NCBI GenBank assembly: GCA_964564325.1
Contig: CAZMBD010000001.1
Coordinates: forward strand, 62,001 to 126,000
Source: JAAZMA01 sp964564325
GTDB taxonomy: Bacteria > Bacillota > Clostridia > Tissierellales > Tepidimicrobiaceae
Reading direction: 5' to 3'
DNA: 64,000 nucleotides
The position numbers were made by a program, and so were the translations under genes. Of the stretch, positions 42,230-52,133 are shown piece by piece; within the stretch, counting starts at the first letter, position 1, and each line of letters begins with the position of its first letter. The notes beneath the pieces were generated by a model. It had not been told where the DNA came from and did no database searches. It was given only the letters and a program-made list of their open reading frames with translations.

Positions 42230-44161
42230 CTACTTGTCTGGATGATATATAGTCTCTTTATGCTCTCCATTATAATAAAGTCTAAATTCCGCATCCAATT
42301 TCCCTTTTAAAGGTATTTTAATAGTTTTTCCATCTGATACATGTACTTCATCATAAAGAACTTCTATAAAGTTATCCTGGATCCTTTCTACCCTAATTTC
42401 AATTTCAGAACCGTCTTCAGGCAATGTTAAATTTAAATTAAAAGGAACTTCTTTTTCTTCTTTAGGTTCAGGTTCTGGTTCAGGTTCTGGACCTGTACTT
42501 ATCTTTATATCTACTCTAGTATTAGCCTCTACAGATGTTCCAGGCTGAATACTTTGCCACATTACTCTTCCAGCTTCATATTCATCGCTTGGAGCCTTAT
42601 CTGTATTGCCCTTAGCAAGACCTGATGCAATTAAAGCACTATTAGCTTCATTTTCAGTTCTATTTAAAAGGCTTGGCATATCAACCATTTTCTTCTCTGG
42701 GCCTTGACTTACTACAATATCTATTTTTGTACCCTCTTCTACTTCTTTATAAGGTTCAGGGTATTGATTTATTATAAAATTAGCTTCTACAGTATCACTA
42801 AATTGTGGTGTAACTATTCCATCTTCTAAATTCTTTTCACTTAGTATGGCATCAATTTCAGCAATATTTTTTCCTATTAAACTCGGAACCTTTACAAGCT
42901 TACCACCGGTACTTACAGTAACTTCAATAGTATAACCTGATTTTACCTTTTCACCTACTTTGGTTTTTTGATCTATTATCTCACCTTTTTTAAATTCACT
43001 ACTAGATATCTCTTTCCCAACTTTTAATTTTAATCCAAAGTCTTCCAGGGTTTGCTCAGCTTTTTCTACTTGCATACCAACTAAATTTGGAACTTCTACT
43101 TCATCTGAAATAAAGTAATTTTTCAACCTATAATAACCATATACTCCAGAAGCTACAACTACAAAAGCCAAAAATATTGCTAAAAGCATCATTTTAGTAC
43201 TACTATCGCCATTTTTCTTTTCTTTCTTCTTTTTATTCCTTTTCATATCATCATTTCCTTCATCATTTACTATAGGTATAATCTGTGTAGGTGATTCAAT
43301 TAAAGCTGTGTCATCTATATTTTTATTACCTATGGAATATTTAACTCTTCTCAAATCCCTTAACAATTCAGATGCATTATTATACCTATCTAATTGACTT
43401 TTCTTAACACATTTCATAATAATATTTTCTAGACTAACTGGAATAGTTGGATCAATTGACCTTGGAGGCAATACCTCTTCTTGTATATGTTTCAACGCCA
43501 CAGATATTGGGCTATCTCCTTCATAAGGTACTTTGCCAGTTATCATCTCATATATTACTATGCCTAAAGAATAAATATCAGACTTTTCATCTGTATAGCC
43601 TCCTCTAGCTTGCTCTGGTGAAAAATAATGTACGGAGCCTATAACATTTGAAGTATTTGTAACTGTAGAGGCTGTAGCAGCCCTTGCAATACCAAAGTCA
43701 GTTACTTTCACTCTTCCATCCTCAGTTATCATAATATTATGGGGTTTAATATCCCTGTGAACAATATGATTTTTGTGAGCATGTTCCAATGCCTCTGCTA
43801 TTTGAATTGAATAATCTAGAGTTTCCTCTAAAGATAATTTTCCCTTTTCCCTAATTATGCCCTTTAAAGTCTTTCCATTTATATATTCCATAACAATATA
43901 ATAAATCCTTTCCCCATCCACTTCCTCAGCTCCAACATCATAAACATTCACAATGTTTGGATGGGATAAACTAGCAGCTGCCTGGGATTCTCGTCTAAAT
44001 TTTTTTACAAATTCTTCATCATTCACAAATTCATCTCTTAAAATTTTTACAGCAACATTTCTATTTAAAAGTCTACATTTAGCCTTATATACATAGGCCA
44101 TACCCCCAGCACCAATTTTTTCAATTATTTCATATCTACCACCTAATACAATTCCTATCAT
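42230..44161 (-). CDS. prkC: PASTA-domain Ser/Thr protein kinase PrkC (Stk1)
   Basis: PrkC senses muropeptides or lipid II and phosphorylates proteins of growth and germination. The 643-residue protein has an N-terminal kinase domain (IGAGGMAYVYKA, HRDIKPHNIM, VTDFGIARA), a transmembrane helix near 324-346, and three outer PASTA domains (about 355-556). A PEPEPEPKEEKE linker then leads to an extra C-terminal beta-rich region of about 70 residues. I use ATG 44161, six bases after GAGGTG; the GTG at 44170 is within that site. It pairs with prpC. Confidence 0.96.
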   Translation of the reverse strand: MIGIVLGGRYEIIEKIGAGGMAYVYKAKCRLLNRNVAVKILRDEFVNDEEFVKKFRRESQAAASLSHPNIVNVYDVGAEEVDGERIYYIVMEYINGKTLKGIIREKGKLSLEETLDYSIQIAEALEHAHKNHIVHRDIKPHNIMITEDGRVKVTDFGIARAATASTVTNTSNVIGSVHYFSPEQARGGYTDEKSDIYSLGIVIYEMITGKVPYEGDSPISVALKHIQEEVLPPRSIDPTIPVSLENIIMKCVKKSQLDRYNNASELLRDLRRVKYSIGNKNIDDTALIESPTQIIPIVNDEGNDDMKRNKKKKEKKNGDSSTKMMLLAIFLAFVVVASGVYGYYRLKNYFISDEVEVPNLVGMQVEKAEQTLEDFGLKLKVGKEISSSEFKKGEIIDQKTKVGEKVKSGYTIEVTVSTGGKLVKVPSLIGKNIAEIDAILSEKNLEDGIVTPQFSDTVEANFIINQYPEPYKEVEEGTKIDIVVSQGPEKKMVDMPSLLNRTENEANSALIASGLAKGNTDKAPSDEYEAGRVMWQSIQPGTSVEANTRVDIKISTGPEPEPEPEPKEEKEVPFNLNLTLPEDGSEIEIRVERIQDNFIEVLYDEVHVSDGKTIKIPLKGKLDAEFRLYYNGEHKETIYHPDK

Positions 44162-44179
44162 ATTAATCACCTCACTTAA

Positions 44180-44911
44180 CTAAAATTTTACCGCTATTAC
44201 AGTAATATTATCATATCCACCTCTATCATTTGAAAGCTCGACTAAATCTTCACATGTTCTTTGCACATTTTTACTATTTATTAAAAATTCTTCAATTTCA
44301 TTGTCATCTAACATATTTGTCAAACCATCTGTACATAATAGAAATAATTTAGTTTCCTCTTTAGGAATTATAATTATGTCTATATCTATTTTTTCTCCAG
44401 TACCTACAGCCCTTGTAATAATATTTCGTTGTGGATGGTATTTAGCTTCTTCCCTACTAATGCTACCGTTTTTTATTAACTCTTCTACTAAAGAATGATC
44501 TTCTGTTACCTGGGACAATTTATTATTACTAAGTACATATGCCCTACTATCGCCTACATGCCCAATATATAAATTTTTATCTGTTACATAAGCTAAGGTA
44601 ACGGTAGTCCCCATACCTGAACACTTTTCTTCGCTCTTAGCCTTATTGTATATTTTATTATTTGCCTCATCAATTGAGTTAAATATTTTCTTTTTTATAC
44701 ATTCCTCTCCAAAATCTCCTAAATTTAAGTCACTATTGAAATTTTTACTAATTATTTCAACAGCTAAATTACTTGCAATTTCACCTGCCTTATGCCCTCC
44801 CATACCATCAGCAATAATAAATAAAGGCTCTTCTCCATCTAAGGGAATGTAATATGCGTCTTGATTATTGTCTCTAATTCTACCTGCATCTGTCTTCATG
44901 CCAATATCCAA
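44180..44911 (-). CDS. prpC: PP2C-family protein phosphatase PrpC
   Basis: PrpC is the Mn-dependent phosphatase that reverses PrkC. It shows DAGRIRDNNQDAYYI, FIIADGMGGHKAGEIASNLA, YIGHVGDSRAYVLSN, ITRAVGTGEKIDIDI and LCTDGLTNMLDDNEI. The start is best at TTG 44911 (243 residues), six bases after GAGGTG; ATG 44899 is 18 bases from that site and ATG 44950 lies deep inside rlmN. It precedes prkC by 18 bases. Confidence 0.95.
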   Translation of the reverse strand: MDIGMKTDAGRIRDNNQDAYYIPLDGEEPLFIIADGMGGHKAGEIASNLAVEIISKNFNSDLNLGDFGEECIKKKIFNSIDEANNKIYNKAKSEEKCSGMGTTVTLAYVTDKNLYIGHVGDSRAYVLSNNKLSQVTEDHSLVEELIKNGSISREEAKYHPQRNIITRAVGTGEKIDIDIIIIPKEETKLFLLCTDGLTNMLDDNEIEEFLINSKNVQRTCEDLVELSNDRGGYDNITVIAVKF

Positions 44912-44921
44912 TATAATCACC

Positions 44922-45977
44922 TCACCGAATAGTTTTACTGTCCCTATCATTTATGTATCTTCGTCTTAATTGGCCACATGAAGCATTTATATCTCTACCC
45001 ATTTCTTTTCTTATGGTAGTGGGTATTCCAGCTCTAATCAAATCTTCTTGAAATTTTTCAATATTAGATATTGGTGGCCTCCCCTTACAATATTCCTCAA
45101 TTGGATTTAATGGTATTAAATTAATATGACAGTTCAAACCTTTTAATATTTTATTTAACTCTTTTAAATCTTTTTCTCTATCATTAATTCCTTGAATGAC
45201 AGTATATTCCATAGTAATTCTTCTATTATTTTTTTTATAATAATATTTACAAGCTTCTATAATTTCTTTAACTGAATATTTTCTGCCTATGGGCATTATT
45301 TCTCTTCTTCTTTCATCAAATGGAGAATGCAAAGAAATAGATAGAGTTATAGGTATTTCCTCATCTGCCAATTGGTAAATTTTAGGAACCAACCCACAGG
45401 TAGATAAGGTAATATTTCTAAAACTAATATTATGACCTTTTTCATGGTGAATTATATTTAAAAATTTTATTACATTTTCATAATTATCTAAAGGTTCACC
45501 ACTACCCATTAAAACAATATTGTTTATTTTATTCCCTAAATCTTCTTCCATTTTATAAATTTGACCTGCCATTTCAAAAGGAGTTAAATTTCTTACTAAG
45601 CCTTCCTTTGTAGACGCACAAAATGAACATCCCATTCTACATCCCACTTGAGTAGAGATGCATGCCGTAAGTCCATGGGTATACTCCATAATAACTCCTT
45701 CTATAATATTATTATCTTCCAATAAAAATAGATATTTTTTTGTATTATCAATTTTAGAGTCAAATCTTTTAAAAATTTGAATTTTCTCAATTGTAGAGGT
45801 ACTTTTTAGCTTGTCCCTTAAGGCCTTGGAAAACACGGTAATTTCCATGATCTCAGTTCCATAATTTTTGTGAATATAGCTAAACAATTGCTCAGCTCTA
45901 AATTTTTGTTCCCCAATACTTTTAAAAAACACCTCCATTTCTTCAAATGTTAAACTACTTAATTCAATTTTATGCAA
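44922..45977 (-). CDS. rlmN: Dual-specificity 23S rRNA (A2503-C2) / tRNA methyltransferase RlmN
   Basis: RlmN is a radical SAM enzyme that methylates A2503 of 23S rRNA and A37 of some tRNAs. The 351-residue protein has the CRMGCSFCAS iron-sulfur motif, GSGEPLDNYENVIKFLNII and a C-terminal DINASCGQLRRRY with the methyl-carrying Cys. The start is TTG 45977 with GGGGTG five bases upstream. Its stop overlaps the prpC ribosome-binding site. Confidence 0.97.
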   Translation of the reverse strand: MHKIELSSLTFEEMEVFFKSIGEQKFRAEQLFSYIHKNYGTEIMEITVFSKALRDKLKSTSTIEKIQIFKRFDSKIDNTKKYLFLLEDNNIIEGVIMEYTHGLTACISTQVGCRMGCSFCASTKEGLVRNLTPFEMAGQIYKMEEDLGNKINNIVLMGSGEPLDNYENVIKFLNIIHHEKGHNISFRNITLSTCGLVPKIYQLADEEIPITLSISLHSPFDERRREIMPIGRKYSVKEIIEACKYYYKKNNRRITMEYTVIQGINDREKDLKELNKILKGLNCHINLIPLNPIEEYCKGRPPISNIEKFQEDLIRAGIPTTIRKEMGRDINASCGQLRRRYINDRDSKTIR

Positions 45978-46008
45978 GAAATCACCCCATACTTATTCTT
46001 AATTTAAT

Positions 46009-46014
46009 ATTATA
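46009..46014 (-). promoter_or_regulatory. Extended -10 promoter before rlmN
   Basis: TGGTATAAT on the minus strand, hexamer at 46009-46014, lies in the 62-base rsmB-rlmN gap, 32 bases before the rlmN start. No good -35 is visible; an extended -10 can act without one. Confidence 0.5.
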
Positions 46015-46039
46015 CCACAATTTCTAAAAAAATTAATTA

Positions 46040-47371
46040 CTAAATCTTTTTTAACTTCGTAATAAAAAATCCATCTGTATTATGTATGTGTGGGAAAAGT
46101 TGTATAAATCCATTGTTTGCGCCTTCCATAAATTCATTTAGAAGAAGTTTATCCCTAAAATCTACTAATTCAAAATCCTTATTATTAGATAGAAATTTGT
46201 CTATTATATTATGATTCTCTTCTTTCATAATAGTACATGTGCTGTATATCATTATGCCACCTGGTTTTAAATATTCCTTAGCATTATTTAATATATTCCA
46301 TTGAATATCTGTTAAGTTTTTAATATCCCCTTCATCCCTATTCCATTTTATTTCTGGTTTTCTTCTAATTATTCCCAAACCCGAACAAGGGGCATCGATT
46401 ATACAATAATCTACCTTTCTAATTAAACTTTCATCTAATACAGTGGCATCAAATTTTTCTGTTTTAATTATCCCTATACCTAGTCTATCACTATTTTCTT
46501 GAATTAATTTTAATTTATGATCATATATATCTCTAGATATTATTTTTCCCCTATTATTCATTATCTGTGCTATATGAGTAGATTTTCCACCAGGGGCAGA
46601 ACATAAATCTAATACAAAAGAATTTTCTACAGGATCCATTATTTGTGAAACCAACATACTACTTTCATCTTGAATTGTAAAATATCCCTTTTTATATTCT
46701 TCTATAGATGTAATTTTTATTGGATTATTTATAATAAGTCCATCTTTTGCATATTTGGTCTCCGATACATTATAACCATAATTTGAAAGTCTTTTTATTA
46801 AATCTTCTTTCTTAATTTTTAATGTATTTACCCTAATATTTAATTTAGGCCTACTATTATTCCCTTGGCATAAACTTTCAGTAAATTCAAATCCATAGTT
46901 TTCTAGCCAACTTTCAATCATCCATTTAGGATGAGAATATTTAATAGATAGAAAATTCACTTCATCTTTATTATCTACTATCATTAATTTTTCTTTGTTT
47001 TTAGAAACATTTCGTAAAACTCCATTTACAAATCCAGAAATACCCTTATGACCATACTTCTTAGATAAATTTACAGCCTCATTTACTGCTGCACTATTTG
47101 GAATTTTGTCCATAAATACAATCTGATATACTCCCATCCTTAAAATCTCCAATATAGTAGGATGTATCTTCTTTAGTTTTATACTAGAAGCCTGAGAGAT
47201 TATATAATCTATATATTTTTTGTTTTCAATTACTCCATAAACAATTTCCCTAATAAAGTTTTCATTTTCTATGTTTTTATTTTTTAAATGCTTATTAATA
47301 GAATGATTTGAATAAGCACCATTAATATTTATATCTATTAAAATATTCAAAATAATCTCCCTAGAATTCAT
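46040..47371 (-). CDS. rsmB: 16S rRNA (cytosine967-C5)-methyltransferase RsmB
   Basis: RsmB methylates C967 of 16S rRNA. The 443-residue protein has an N-terminal NusB-like RNA-binding domain (residues about 1-130) and a Rossmann methyltransferase domain with VLDLCSAPGGKSTHIAQIM, DAPCSGLGIIRRKPEIKW and IYSTCTI. ATG 47371 has AGGAGG seven bases upstream. A 28-base palindrome lies 20 bases before the start. Confidence 0.97.
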   Translation of the reverse strand: MNSREIILNILIDININGAYSNHSINKHLKNKNIENENFIREIVYGVIENKKYIDYIISQASSIKLKKIHPTILEILRMGVYQIVFMDKIPNSAAVNEAVNLSKKYGHKGISGFVNGVLRNVSKNKEKLMIVDNKDEVNFLSIKYSHPKWMIESWLENYGFEFTESLCQGNNSRPKLNIRVNTLKIKKEDLIKRLSNYGYNVSETKYAKDGLIINNPIKITSIEEYKKGYFTIQDESSMLVSQIMDPVENSFVLDLCSAPGGKSTHIAQIMNNRGKIISRDIYDHKLKLIQENSDRLGIGIIKTEKFDATVLDESLIRKVDYCIIDAPCSGLGIIRRKPEIKWNRDEGDIKNLTDIQWNILNNAKEYLKPGGIMIYSTCTIMKEENHNIIDKFLSNNKDFELVDFRDKLLLNEFMEGANNGFIQLFPHIHNTDGFFITKLKKI

Positions 47372-47391
47372 AAAAATTCCTCCTAAAATTT

Positions 47392-47419
47392 ATTTTGCCT
47401 GGTATATACCAGGCAAAAT
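47392..47419. repeat. 28-base perfect palindrome upstream of rsmB
   Basis: Bases 47392-47405 (ATTTTGCCTGGTAT) and 47406-47419 are exact reverse complements, with no spacer. The 3' end of the hairpin is A-rich rather than U-rich, so it does not fit an intrinsic terminator. It lies between the yugP stop and the rsmB start. Confidence 0.9.
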
Positions 47420-47434
47420 GATTGTATTATCAAT

Positions 47435-48133
47435 TTAATCTCTTCGTCTATTTGACATAGCCATTAATCTTAGTAATTGACCAAGAGCTACCAATGTAGC
47501 TGCTACATAGGTTAATGCTGCTGCAGATAAAACTTTTTTAGATGATCTTACTTCATCGTCATAAATAAATCCATTTTCCAATTGAGCTAAAGCCCTTCTA
47601 CTAGCATTAACTTCCACAGGCAATGTAATAATTTGAAACAATACTACTGCTAAATAAAGTGCTATTCCTACTTCCAATAGAAATGGTTCTATTAATAAAC
47701 CAAGTATTACCAAAATCCATACAAATTGAGAACCAATATGTGCAATAGGTGCTATATTATTTCTAAGAATTAATGGAAAATATCCCTCTCCATGTTGTAT
47801 AGCATGACCTACCTCATGAGCTGCAACAGAAATAGCCGCAATTGAGGTACCATTATAGACATTACTAGATAGTCTAACCACTTTTATCCTCGGATCATAA
47901 TGATCTGTTAAATTTCCTGCAACTGGTTCAATCCTCACATCATATAATCCATTTCTATCTAAAATAGTTCTAGCCACCTCTTTCCCAGTATAACCTGAAC
48001 GACTAGCTACTCTTAAATACCTATTAAATGAAATACTAACCTTTAATTGTGCATACATAGCAAAGAGAATAGCTGGAAATAAAAATAGCATCCACGTACC
48101 TCCATCACCATAATACCCATATCCTGAATACAT
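47435..48133 (-). CDS. Zinc metallopeptidase YugP-like, membrane protein
   Basis: The 232-residue protein has an N-terminal hydrophobic segment (about 14-30), the zinc motif HEVGH at 106-110 in ISVAAHEVGHAIQHGEGYFP, and two to three further membrane helices (about 135-180 and near the C-terminus). This fits the YugP family of membrane zinc peptidases, whose substrates are unknown. Between fmt and rsmB it is a common clostridial arrangement. The stop is followed by the 28-base palindrome. Confidence 0.9.
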   Translation of the reverse strand: MYSGYGYYGDGGTWMLFLFPAILFAMYAQLKVSISFNRYLRVASRSGYTGKEVARTILDRNGLYDVRIEPVAGNLTDHYDPRIKVVRLSSNVYNGTSIAAISVAAHEVGHAIQHGEGYFPLILRNNIAPIAHIGSQFVWILVILGLLIEPFLLEVGIALYLAVVLFQIITLPVEVNASRRALAQLENGFIYDDEVRSSKKVLSAAALTYVAATLVALGQLLRLMAMSNRRRD

Positions 48134-48161
48134 TATACCACCCTTTCTAAAATAGATTAAT

Positions 48162-49091
48162 TTAACCCAATTTTACATGAGTATCAAATTCATTTCCCCT
48201 TAAATAATCAGATATATGCATTTTTTTCTTCCCAGGAAATTGTAAAACTTCAATAACAATGCATTTATCTTTACAATTAACAAAAATTCCCTTATCATTT
48301 ACTTTTACGACTATGCCATTTTCTTCATCTGAAAACTTTTTTATCATCTTAGCTTCATGTATTTTTATGTTTTGATTATTATAAAAGGTATATGCAGAAG
48401 GCCAAGGCTTAAGCCCCCTTATTAAATTTATAATATTTTTCCCTGAATCATCCCAATTAATCTTCCCCATATTCTTAGTTAAGATTGGTGCATAATTTGA
48501 TAAATTATCATCTTGGGGAATTTTATCTATTGTGCCTTTTTCTAAATCTTCAAGGGTTTTTAAAATCATTTCCCCACCTAAAGACGATAATTTATCGTGA
48601 ATAGATATGGAATCATCTGAATCTTTTATGGGGATACTTTTTATATTTAATATAGGTCCTGTATCTAATCCTTTGTTCATTTTCATTATACTAATTCCAG
48701 TTTTCTCTTCTCCATTTATAATTGCCCAATTAATAGGTGCAGCTCCTCTGTATTTAGGTAATAGCGATGCATGTATATTAACACATCCATATTTAGGTAA
48801 TTTTAATATTTCTTCTTTAAGTATTTGCCCAAAAGCAACTACTACTATACAATCTGGTTTTAATTTTTTTATCTTATCTATTGCTTCTTTAGAATTAATA
48901 TTATCTGGCTGATAAACTTCAAGCCCTAATTCTAAAGCTTTTTCTTTTACTGGAGTATACTGCATCTTTTTCCCTCTACCTCTAGGCTTATCTTTTTGTG
49001 TAATTATTAGAGAAATATTATGCTTGCTTTTACATATATTATCTAAAGCTGGAAGAGCAAACTCTGGAGTTCCTGCAAAAACTATATTCAC
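48162..49091 (-). CDS. fmt: Methionyl-tRNA formyltransferase
   Basis: Fmt adds a formyl group to initiator Met-tRNA. The 309-residue protein shows MNIVFAGTPEFALPALDNI, VNIHASLLPKYRGAAPINWA and GISIMKMNKGLDTGPIL, the last two holding the catalytic Asn-His-Asp set. The start is GTG 49091 with GGAGGTG upstream. It follows def by 17 bases, the standard def-fmt pair. Confidence 0.98.
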   Translation of the reverse strand: MNIVFAGTPEFALPALDNICKSKHNISLIITQKDKPRGRGKKMQYTPVKEKALELGLEVYQPDNINSKEAIDKIKKLKPDCIVVVAFGQILKEEILKLPKYGCVNIHASLLPKYRGAAPINWAIINGEEKTGISIMKMNKGLDTGPILNIKSIPIKDSDDSISIHDKLSSLGGEMILKTLEDLEKGTIDKIPQDDNLSNYAPILTKNMGKINWDDSGKNIINLIRGLKPWPSAYTFYNNQNIKIHEAKMIKKFSDEENGIVVKVNDKGIFVNCKDKCIVIEVLQFPGKKKMHISDYLRGNEFDTHVKLG

Positions 49092-49108
49092 TAGATCACC
49101 TCCAAGTT

Positions 49109-49576
49109 CTATTCTTCATCTTCTTCTGGAAATACTTCCTCTATTATTTTATCTATAAATAATATTCCATTTAAATGGTCTATTTCATGGCAAAGAGCTT
49201 TAGCCAATAATCCTGTACCATCTATTATCTTTTCTTCCCCAAATTCATTTAAATACTTTACCTTAACTCTGTCAGGACGCTTTACTGTACCAACTCTATT
49301 TGGAACTGATAAACACCCTTCTACATCTATATTTTCCCCTTCACTTTCAATAATTTCTGGATTAATTAATTTTATTAGTCCATCACCTATATCAATTACT
49401 ACTACTTGCCTTAATACTCCAACTTGAGGTGCTGCTAAACCTACTCCATCATTTTCATACATAGTTTCTGCCATATCATCTAATAGTATCTTAATTCTAT
49501 CATTTATATCTTTAACTTCTCTAGAAAATTTCCTTAAAATAGGGTCTCCATCAAATCTAATTTGTCTTATCGCCAT
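49109..49576 (-). CDS. def: Peptide deformylase
   Basis: Def removes the N-formyl group from new proteins. The 155-residue metalloenzyme has the three family motifs: GVGLAAPQVG, EGCLSVP (metal-binding Cys) and CHEIDHLNGILFID (HExxH). ATG 49576 has AGGAGG upstream. It lies 10 bases after priA and before fmt. Confidence 0.98.
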   Translation of the reverse strand: MAIRQIRFDGDPILRKFSREVKDINDRIKILLDDMAETMYENDGVGLAAPQVGVLRQVVVIDIGDGLIKLINPEIIESEGENIDVEGCLSVPNRVGTVKRPDRVKVKYLNEFGEEKIIDGTGLLAKALCHEIDHLNGILFIDKIIEEVFPEEDEE

Positions 49577-49586
49577 ATTCTTCCTC

Positions 49587-52067
49587 CTATAAAATTGAAT
49601 TGGGATTTATGTCTATATTTATTTTTACCTCATTTAAATCTAATTCATATCTATTAAATATACATACCCATTCTATTATCTTTTTTAACTTATTTATATA
49701 TTTATCCTGAGATTTAATTAATATTTGAAATCTATAATTATTTTTTATTTTTTCAAGGGGAGCAGGGTTAGGACCTATTAGATTATCTATTATATGTTCT
49801 AGTCCATTAGCCTTAATCTCCTTAATTAATGCATTGTAAATTTCCTTAGATACTTTTAATATTCTATTTCTATTTTCTCCATATATTACTATAGATATTA
49901 TATTACTAAAGGGTGGATAGTCAAATTCTTTTCTTAAAAGAATTTCTTTATTATAAAATGTTAAATAATCATGTTCCTTAGAAGATTGAATACTATAATG
50001 ATCAGGATTATAGGTTTGAACTATTACATTACCTTCAAATTCTCCTCTACCTGCCCTACCTGCCACCTGAGTAATTAGCTGAAATGTCCTCTCAGAAGCT
50101 CTAAAATCCGGGAGATTCAAACTTGTATCTGCTGCAATTATACCTACTAAGGTGACATTTTCAAAATCTAATCCCTTTGCTATCATTTGAGTGCCAATCA
50201 ATATATCTATTTCCTCATTTTTCATCTCCTCCAACATAGATTCATGACTGCCCTTTTTTGTAGTAGTATCCATATCCATTCTTTTAACTTTTGCATTAGG
50301 AAACATCTCTTTAGTGTAAGCCTCTACTTTTTCTGTTCCTATACCAAAATACTTAATATATTTACTTTTACATACTGGGCAAAGATTAGGTGGATTAATA
50401 GCTAATCCACAATAATGGCATTTTAATTTGTTTTCTTTCATATAATAAGTCATAGATATATCACATGAATTACATTTTACTACATAGCCACATTGTCTGC
50501 AAGAAACAAAGGTAGAATATCCTCTTCTATTTAAGAAAAGTATAGTTTGTTTTTTATTATTTAAATTTTTTTCTATTGCTCTATATAATTCCTTGCTAAA
50601 TATGGACATATTACCCATTTGAAGTTCTTTCCTCATATCTACAATTTTTACTTCAGGCAAATCCCTATTATTGACTCTTTCTTTAAGATTTAAAAGTTTT
50701 AAATCTCCAGTTTTAGCCTTATAATACGACTCTATCGAAGGAGTTGCTGAACCTTTTACTAAATAAGCCCCAAATTGATCACATCTTTTTTCTGCCACTT
50801 CTATGGCAGAATACTTTGGATTCATACTAGATTTATATGTAGTTTCATGTTCTTCATCTATTATTATAAGGCCTAAATTATTAAAGGGTGCAAATACTGC
50901 TGATCGTGCACCTACTACAATTTTCACTTTCCCTTCTTTAATTTTTCTCCATTGATCAAATCTTTCCCCATAAGACAATTTGCTATGAAGAACTGCCACA
51001 TTATCCCCAAATCTTCCTACAAATCTTTCTGTAGTTTGGGGAGTTAGAGATATTTCTGGTACAAGTATTATAGAATCCTTGTTTAATCTAAGCATCTCTT
51101 CCACTAATTGAAGATATATTTCAGTTTTACCACTACCTGTAACTCCATGAATTAAAAATTTATTTTGCCTATCTTTATTCCTGATACTATTTAATATGGT
51201 ATCTACACAATATTTTTGATCTTTGGATAAATTATGTTTCTTATAAGGTTTTATATTTTTTTTAATAGGTTCTCTATACACTTCACGATCAAATATTTTT
51301 ATTATACCTTTTTTCTCAACTGCCTTGACAGTAGATAAAGAGCTTTCTGTCTCTTCCATAAGTTTTTTTAAAGATAAAGGTTCTTGTCCTATTAGATACT
51401 TTGTTATTTCTATTTGTTTATAACTTCTTACTCCAACTTTTTTAACTATATCCTCATAAGATAGAGAATCATCTACTATTGATACATATTTTTCATATTT
51501 TTTTTCTACAGTAGTTTTTATTTCCAAACTAGTTTTTACTATGCCACTTTTTTCTAAATTTTTAATAGTACTTAACAAATCTCTATTGTCGATGGATTTT
51601 TTTAGTACTTTTAATTCTACTTTGTTTTCATGATTTAGAATTAAATTTATTATATTTTCTTCCAGTTGATTTAATTTGTTTTTATAACTATAATAATTAC
51701 CATCTAAAGAAACGTAAGTTTCAACCTCTTTAAAATTTCCTGGAGGTAAAACTGTTTGGAAACTATCTAAATATGGAGATAAATATTCTTCAGACATCCA
51801 CATACTTAATTCAATTAAATCCTTTGAAATTAAAGGTTTATTGTCTACAATATCTATTATACTTTTTAATTTATACTCTCCATCATAATGATTATCTATT
51901 TTAATTATAATCCCTATAATTTTTCTATTCCCCGTCCCAAAGGGAATTAAAACCCTCATACCTTCCTGAACTATATCTTCCATTTCAGGTTTTATTAAAT
52001 ATGTATAGGGTTTGTCTGTACTAGTTGCTCTATTATCAATTATTATTTGTGCATATTTTCTATCCAT
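49587..52067 (-). CDS. priA: Primosomal protein N' (replication restart helicase PriA)
   Basis: PriA reloads the replisome at stalled forks. The 826-residue protein has an N-terminal DNA-binding region, Walker A HGVTGSGKTEIYLQLVEEML, the DEEH motif IIDEEHETTYKSSMNPKYSA, eight zinc-binding Cys (CRQCGYVVKCNSCDIS; CHYCG to CPVC), and helicase motifs IGTQMIAKGLDFENVTLVG and QVAGRAGRGEFEG. It follows coaBC across a hairpin terminator and is 10 bases before def. Confidence 0.98.
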   Translation of the reverse strand: MDRKYAQIIIDNRATSTDKPYTYLIKPEMEDIVQEGMRVLIPFGTGNRKIIGIIIKIDNHYDGEYKLKSIIDIVDNKPLISKDLIELSMWMSEEYLSPYLDSFQTVLPPGNFKEVETYVSLDGNYYSYKNKLNQLEENIINLILNHENKVELKVLKKSIDNRDLLSTIKNLEKSGIVKTSLEIKTTVEKKYEKYVSIVDDSLSYEDIVKKVGVRSYKQIEITKYLIGQEPLSLKKLMEETESSLSTVKAVEKKGIIKIFDREVYREPIKKNIKPYKKHNLSKDQKYCVDTILNSIRNKDRQNKFLIHGVTGSGKTEIYLQLVEEMLRLNKDSIILVPEISLTPQTTERFVGRFGDNVAVLHSKLSYGERFDQWRKIKEGKVKIVVGARSAVFAPFNNLGLIIIDEEHETTYKSSMNPKYSAIEVAEKRCDQFGAYLVKGSATPSIESYYKAKTGDLKLLNLKERVNNRDLPEVKIVDMRKELQMGNMSIFSKELYRAIEKNLNNKKQTILFLNRRGYSTFVSCRQCGYVVKCNSCDISMTYYMKENKLKCHYCGLAINPPNLCPVCKSKYIKYFGIGTEKVEAYTKEMFPNAKVKRMDMDTTTKKGSHESMLEEMKNEEIDILIGTQMIAKGLDFENVTLVGIIAADTSLNLPDFRASERTFQLITQVAGRAGRGEFEGNVIVQTYNPDHYSIQSSKEHDYLTFYNKEILLRKEFDYPPFSNIISIVIYGENRNRILKVSKEIYNALIKEIKANGLEHIIDNLIGPNPAPLEKIKNNYRFQILIKSQDKYINKLKKIIEWVCIFNRYELDLNEVKINIDINPNSIL

Positions 52068-52095
52068 ATAATCAAATCCTCATATAATATCTTAA

Positions 52096-52133
52096 ATTTA
52101 AATATAAAAGCTAGATATTTTTATCTAGCTTTT
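52096..52133 (-). terminator. Terminator of coaBC
   Basis: AAAAGCTAGATA (52106-52117) pairs perfectly with TATCTAGCTTTT (52122-52133) around four bases. The coaBC stop codon (52121-52123) is inside the hairpin. The minus strand continues TATATTTAAATTT, a modest U-tract, so some read-through to priA is likely. Confidence 0.7.
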
